Assembly: GCA_964471595.1 (NCBI GenBank)
Contig: CAYYGN010000012.1
Coordinates: 1 to 64,000, forward strand
Source: JAGNXB01 sp964471595
GTDB lineage: Bacteria > Bacteroidota > Bacteroidia > Chitinophagales > Saprospiraceae
Direction of reading: 5' to 3'
Length of the DNA: 64,000 nt
The notes beneath the pieces were generated by a model. That model had not been told where the DNA came from. It did no database searches and saw only the letters and a list, made by a program, of their open reading frames with translations. The position numbers and the translations under genes were made by a program. This document shows, piece after piece, positions 60,667 through 64,000 of this stretch. Position 1 is the first letter of the stretch. Each line of letters opens with the position of its first letter.

Positions 60667-60849
60667 TCAGGCGCCAACAAACTTCAAGGCATGATAGACC
60701 AGCATGGCCGGCCAAACCAACGCTTTGAGAAACCCCAGCATCCCGTCCCAGAATCCTGTGGCCTGAGAGATAAACCAAACGGCAGCGCCGATGAATCCAA
60801 GACCGTATACGGCTCCGGTAGAGCCAGCCCTTGCAGCTTGATGTCCCAT
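60667..60849 (-). CDS. Small two-helix membrane protein
   Basis: A 60-residue protein with two hydrophobic segments (AVYGLGFIGAAVWFISQA and MLGFLKALVWPAMLVYHALKF). The wording GAVYGLGFIGAAVWF... FLKALVWPAMLVY is the kind seen in a conserved bacterial family of tiny membrane proteins; no function is known. A -7-like TATCTTTC lies about 15 bases before the ATG on the minus strand. It converges with lptC, with a 15-base gap. Confidence 0.65.
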   Translation of the reverse strand: MGHQAARAGSTGAVYGLGFIGAAVWFISQATGFWDGMLGFLKALVWPAMLVYHALKFVGA

Positions 60850-60877
60850 AATAACAATTTATTCCGAAAGATAAACC

Positions 60878-60901
60878 CAAAAAATGCATTAGCATTTTTT
60901 G
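60878..60901. terminator. AT-rich perfect hairpin upstream of the small membrane gene
   Basis: CAAAAAATGC, loop ATTA, GCATTTTTTG: a perfect 10-base stem with A/T tracts on both sides, so it could act as a terminator in either direction. It lies between the DUF5723 gene stop (61049) and the small membrane gene (60849). The rest of 60850-61048 shows nothing else I can identify. Confidence 0.6.
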
Positions 60902-61048
60902 CGCGAAGCGTGCCGACGAAGCGTTGCTTGTCAGCATCCTACGCTCAATGTCTGGGGAGAGACGATGACGCTCAAAGCGCTATGTCTCCCTCCCGGATTA
61001 ACCCGGCGCCGGACCCCGGCATCATCAATATTCTGGCCGGCCCGACCC

Positions 61049-62374
61049 TCAGAAGGCCAGTTGAAGACCTGCTCTGCCGTTGGCATACCTACTGTCGTCC
61101 AGCGTGAACAGGGATACAATGTTGTCCGAGGCTGCATAGATGCGCAGCGGCCCGAGGCGAAGCAGGGTATGGGCACCGATGTTGTCATAAGTCCGGGAAT
61201 AAGCCGAATAGGTCAGTCCGAACTCCCATACGTTGCCGATGCGGGCATTGGCGCCCAGTGAAAATCCGGAATACATCCGCTCGGGCCGTTTTTGGCCAAA
61301 AAACAGGGCGCTGACATTGAGCCAGGAGAGAGCGTCATACCTCCCGCCCACCTGAAAATGCCAAGGTAACCGGGTCGTGAAAGCCTGGCCCTGCTCTTCT
61401 TCAAAGGCCAGCAATTCCTGCAGAGTGTCCAAAGCGCCGATCAAACTGAGCGAATCATCTGAAAACAGGGAATTAAATTGAAATCCATCATACTGAATGG
61501 TTTTCATGGAACGGTAACTGACGAGATCATCCTTCCATCGTATCTGGCCGATATCCATGATGGCGCCATCCAGTCTGAACCGCTCTCCTATGCGGGCAGA
61601 AGCCCCGAGGTCGAAAGCAAATCCGGCGTTGCGGGACAACATGTCGCGCAAGGTGAAATCCTGCAACCCCATTTCAATATTGGCATCCTCCCCTTTCAGG
61701 ATATCCAGCTCCGGCGAGGTGTGTAGCAGGTAATCGCTTTGAAGTGTGAGTTGATACACATCATCGCTGGTGTAAAGATCCAGTTTGCCTCTTTCGGTAT
61801 TAGCAGCCAATGCGCCATGCAGGAGTTTGAACCGGGCGCCGGCACTGAAGTTTTCCCACTCCAATGCTGCTCCGGCATATATTTCACTGTAATTGAAGCT
61901 GGATACTTTGAGGCCCAGGTCGGCCGTCTGGCCGATATAAGAAGCGTTGCCTTTGAAAAAAACTCCGAATAAATCCCGGGGATAAAAAAGGAAGTTCTCG
62001 AACCGGATCTGATGGCCCGCCTCCAGCCACAGGTTTTTTATTTTCCATCCAACCCCTAACGTTTGCAGACTCCCGCCTATCGCCAGGGTATTTTCCTCAT
62101 CCAGCATGGCGAGGATGCCATCCACATCAAATTCGTACACATTTTGAGTGGAGGAGACAACGAGATCATTGAAACTGAAACCGGAGTTATATATACCCAT
62201 TCCGTAAGATGGAAGGGTGAAGACCAGTTTTTCTTTCGGAACTGTTCCGGGCAGGCGATAACCGACATGATCGGCGTGCCAAAGACTTTGGACCATCTGT
62301 GCCTTCGCGGTGCCAAGGAAAAATACACTCAAGCCCAATGTCAGGGAATAGCGAAATATCAGGGAGAGGTTCAT
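61049..62374 (-). CDS. DUF5723 family outer-membrane protein
   Basis: A 441-residue exported protein (signal peptide MNLSLIFRYSLTLGLSVFFLGTAKAQ). It has a regular run of beta-hairpins, such as LVFTLPSYGMGIYNSGFSFND, NFSAGARFKLLHG, GFAFDLGASARIGERFRLDGAIMDIG and GNVWEFGLTYSAYSRTYDNIG, ending in an aromatic residue (LQLAF). The C-terminal Phe and strand pattern are typical of BAM-inserted barrels, and the wording fits DUF5723. Function is unknown. It is 29 bases downstream of the lipoprotein gene and probably cotranscribed. Confidence 0.85.
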   Translation of the reverse strand: MNLSLIFRYSLTLGLSVFFLGTAKAQMVQSLWHADHVGYRLPGTVPKEKLVFTLPSYGMGIYNSGFSFNDLVVSSTQNVYEFDVDGILAMLDEENTLAIGGSLQTLGVGWKIKNLWLEAGHQIRFENFLFYPRDLFGVFFKGNASYIGQTADLGLKVSSFNYSEIYAGAALEWENFSAGARFKLLHGALAANTERGKLDLYTSDDVYQLTLQSDYLLHTSPELDILKGEDANIEMGLQDFTLRDMLSRNAGFAFDLGASARIGERFRLDGAIMDIGQIRWKDDLVSYRSMKTIQYDGFQFNSLFSDDSLSLIGALDTLQELLAFEEEQGQAFTTRLPWHFQVGGRYDALSWLNVSALFFGQKRPERMYSGFSLGANARIGNVWEFGLTYSAYSRTYDNIGAHTLLRLGPLRIYAASDNIVSLFTLDDSRYANGRAGLQLAF

Positions 62375-62403
62375 AGACGGTGGAATGAAAAGGAAAAAAC
62401 GAT

Positions 62404-63924
62404 TTATTCGCCGAGTTTTTGATTCAGTTTCGCGCGGATACCCATACGGATGTCTACCCGGTCCGTGTGCCGAACGGTAACGTCCTGCTGGCCCATTTGC
62501 GACGTTGAAAAGCGTGCGTCCACACGTATCTGGCGAGCCATTCGCAATTTTTCCATCAGGTTGGTATCGGCGGGAATGTAGGTTTCCTGTCGGGAAGAAC
62601 CCACGGACATTCCGTCAGGTCCCACCGGTGCTGCCTGGAGAATTCGTGTATATTCATTGAGCAACTGACCCAATTCATTGCCCTCCTCGTCCAACAATGT
62701 GGCCTGAGCATCGATCTCGACAGGTATTTCGTTTTCAGTCACCAGTTTCAGTTCGGCCTCGTTTATGTCTTTGAGACCTGAAAAGTCAACCGCATACGTT
62801 TTTGACTCTTCGAATTCCGAGGCGGTTCCGATCAATGGCAACTCCACCTGAACGCTCAGGGCGAAATAGGAACTGTCTGTGGTAAACCCGATGAGATTGA
62901 CAATTTCGTCGGGGTTGGATATGGCGTTTATCTGGTAGTCCAGATAGGTCGGATAAAGGTGGAAGATGTCCTTTATGTTGGAATTTTGACGATCGAAATA
63001 AAAAGTGGTCCTTTTGGTCTGCCCTGCTTCGGCCAGAGAGGGATACAGGAAGTCAAATCCCGATGCGACAAGCGGACTTTCCAGATCGGCGGATTGGGTT
63101 TCATTGCTGAGGCGCAAAACGGAAACCTGGGATCGCAATGGAAATCCGAAGGAATTGTCCACCAGTATGGTCACTTTGGGATCGGCAAATTCGAGATTAC
63201 CCTGGATGACATTTTTGAAAATGTCCATAGTGATGGTATCGCGGTCGATCTGGTGAACTTCATAGCCAAAATATCCCTCGAGATAACTGAAGGTAATGTT
63301 GGTGATGAGAAATCCGACGGAGGGAAGTTTGACTCTTTCTCCGGTGGATTTTTTGGTCGCGATATAGCGGACATTCACTTCCAGTCCGTCCAGTTGGATG
63401 TCATACCCGTTCAGGTCATTGACGGGAAAGACCGCTACGGCAGGCAGATTGCCGGTATAATCGACTTCTCCGATGATACGCAGGACCTGTCCGTCTTTGC
63501 TCACATCGGGAAATTCAAGGATGAAATCCAGATCTTCCTGGATATCCGAATTGACCTGGACATAAATATTGCCGCTGGTAAAATGAGCGCGAATAATGTT
63601 GATTTGATTTTCCAAAGTGAAGGGAGCGGACAGGAATGTGTCGGTCATGACACCCGGAAACGGAGGTATGGCTTTGAAGATCTCGCTTCCTTCCCTGCGC
63701 ACCAGATTGCCCCTGTAAACAAGCGTCATGCTTCCGTCAGGGGCCAGGACCAGCGAGGAACTGTCGGTATCTTCCCCGAACAGATCGGCCAGCGAACTGG
63801 ATGACGTGAAAAGAGGAATGGCCAATTCGGGTTCGAAAGCGATTTGGTCGAATTCTTTGTTGCATCCGGACCCAAAAAGCAAAATACTGCCACTCAGCAC
63901 AAAGAAGGATAATTGCCTGAACAT
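62404..63924 (-). CDS. Large lipoprotein of unknown function
   Basis: A 506-residue protein with a lipoprotein signal (LLFGSGC, Cys21). The mature part has immunoglobulin-like beta segments, such as LEVNVRYIATKKSTGERVKLPSVGFLITNITFSYLEGYFG, DPKVTILVDNSFGFPLRSQVSVLRL and IEFPVEIDAQATLLDEEGNELGQLL. Such proteins are commonly the partner of barrel proteins in Bacteroidota. I do not recognise a named family. It is followed by the DUF5723 gene 29 bases later, which suggests a surface or periplasmic two-protein unit. It may be cotranscribed with a gene upstream. Confidence 0.8.
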   Translation of the reverse strand: MFRQLSFFVLSGSILLFGSGCNKEFDQIAFEPELAIPLFTSSSSLADLFGEDTDSSSLVLAPDGSMTLVYRGNLVRREGSEIFKAIPPFPGVMTDTFLSAPFTLENQINIIRAHFTSGNIYVQVNSDIQEDLDFILEFPDVSKDGQVLRIIGEVDYTGNLPAVAVFPVNDLNGYDIQLDGLEVNVRYIATKKSTGERVKLPSVGFLITNITFSYLEGYFGYEVHQIDRDTITMDIFKNVIQGNLEFADPKVTILVDNSFGFPLRSQVSVLRLSNETQSADLESPLVASGFDFLYPSLAEAGQTKRTTFYFDRQNSNIKDIFHLYPTYLDYQINAISNPDEIVNLIGFTTDSSYFALSVQVELPLIGTASEFEESKTYAVDFSGLKDINEAELKLVTENEIPVEIDAQATLLDEEGNELGQLLNEYTRILQAAPVGPDGMSVGSSRQETYIPADTNLMEKLRMARQIRVDARFSTSQMGQQDVTVRHTDRVDIRMGIRAKLNQKLGE

Positions 63925-63951
63925 GCGTTTTCGTTTATGAAATGAAAAAGG

Positions 63952-64000
63952 TCAATCCAAACCTTGTAATTCAAAGCTTTCTCCAAGTCTGGGAATCACC
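63952..64000 (-). CDS. 3' end of a further gene, partial
   Basis: Only the last 15 codons can be seen (ending PRLGESFELQGLD and TGA at 63954-63952), running off the right edge. The frame is open and the stop lies 27 bases before the lipoprotein ATG, so a cotranscribed upstream gene is plausible. Nothing can be said of its function. Confidence 0.3.
   Translation of the reverse strand, partial: VIPRLGESFELQGLD

Noticed and set aside
60902..61048. Short open frames and GC-rich palindromic pieces before the DUF5723 stop
   Set aside because: They have no conserved wording, no promoter and no stable RNA-like fold that I can support; tRNA and small RNA features were looked for and not found.
1..64000. 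CRISPR arrays, rRNA, tRNA, insertion sequences and attachment sites
   Set aside because: No regularly spaced repeats, rRNA wording, cloverleaf sequences, transposase genes or terminal inverted repeats were seen on either strand.

Overview
The window looks like chromosome of a Bacteroidota bacterium, probably a Saprospiria-like lineage (the class is seen, the order is inferred). The evidence is several exported proteins with type IX secretion (T9SS) C-terminal domains, one of them a gliding-motility-type CTD with SprB-like repeats. Promoters of the Bacteroidota form (TAnnTTTG at -7, sometimes with TTTG about 19-20 bases upstream) precede many genes. Family-typical genes such as those for DUF6029, DUF5723, DUF6929-like and Omp28-like proteins are also present. 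Base composition is moderately GC-rich, except for an AT-rich island at about 2.4-4.3 kb. No rRNA, tRNA, CRISPR array or insertion sequence was seen, and no gene-free stretch exceeds 300 bases.

Layout. 0-2.4 kb: 3' part of a large T9SS beta-propeller protein. 2.5-4.2 kb: AT-rich two-gene toxin-antitoxin-like module (ImmA/IrrE protease plus DUF4411 PIN protein). 4.3-8.3 kb: exported hydrolase, a T9SS gene broken by one in-frame stop, and a PaaI/PaaH pair of acyl-CoA enzymes. 8.5-12 kb: UPF0104 membrane protein, S24 repressor, DUF456 protein, propeller lipoprotein. 12.2-15.5 kb: rplM-rpsI-rpsB-tsf, a strong terminator, then pyrH. 15.5-21.5 kb: a small FlgO/TolB-like exported protein, a lipoprotein, rpsA with terminator, a mechanosensitive channel and an LEA-like helical protein. 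21.5-25.5 kb: methyltransferase, exported protein, membrane protein, odhB, SdiA-regulated-like protein. 25.5-31 kb: a 1235-residue protein with two cyclase domains, an ATPase and a TPR region (built like mammalian soluble adenylyl cyclase), then a T9SS FN3 protein. 31-33.6 kb: split APH-like kinase/P-loop kinase pair, rsmI, orphan purS. 33.6-38.9 kb: SprB-like adhesin, a degenerate ImmA/IrrE regulator, carbonic anhydrase. 38.9-45 kb: a tightly packed forward run rnhB, DinB-like, NRDE, ATP-grasp, MbnP-like, and two di-haem peroxidases. 45-52.5 kb: LysE exporter, mfd, membrane patatin phospholipase, CNNM protein. 52.6-64 kb: Omp28-like and DUF6029 proteins, a conserved hypothetical, CoA-type Nudix hydrolase, fused acyl-CoA mutase icmF, lptC, a small membrane protein, DUF5723 barrel and a lipoprotein.

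Two signals stand out. The first is the MbnP-like protein carrying a T9SS sorting tail, translationally coupled to two MauG/MbnH-type di-haem lipoproteins. This is a candidate surface metal-binding and post-translational modification system. The second is that at least six genes (ImmA/IrrE, pyrH, mscS-like, rnhB, mfd, 55237) have the -7 promoter element only 4-5 bases before the start codon, predicting leaderless or nearly leaderless mRNAs.
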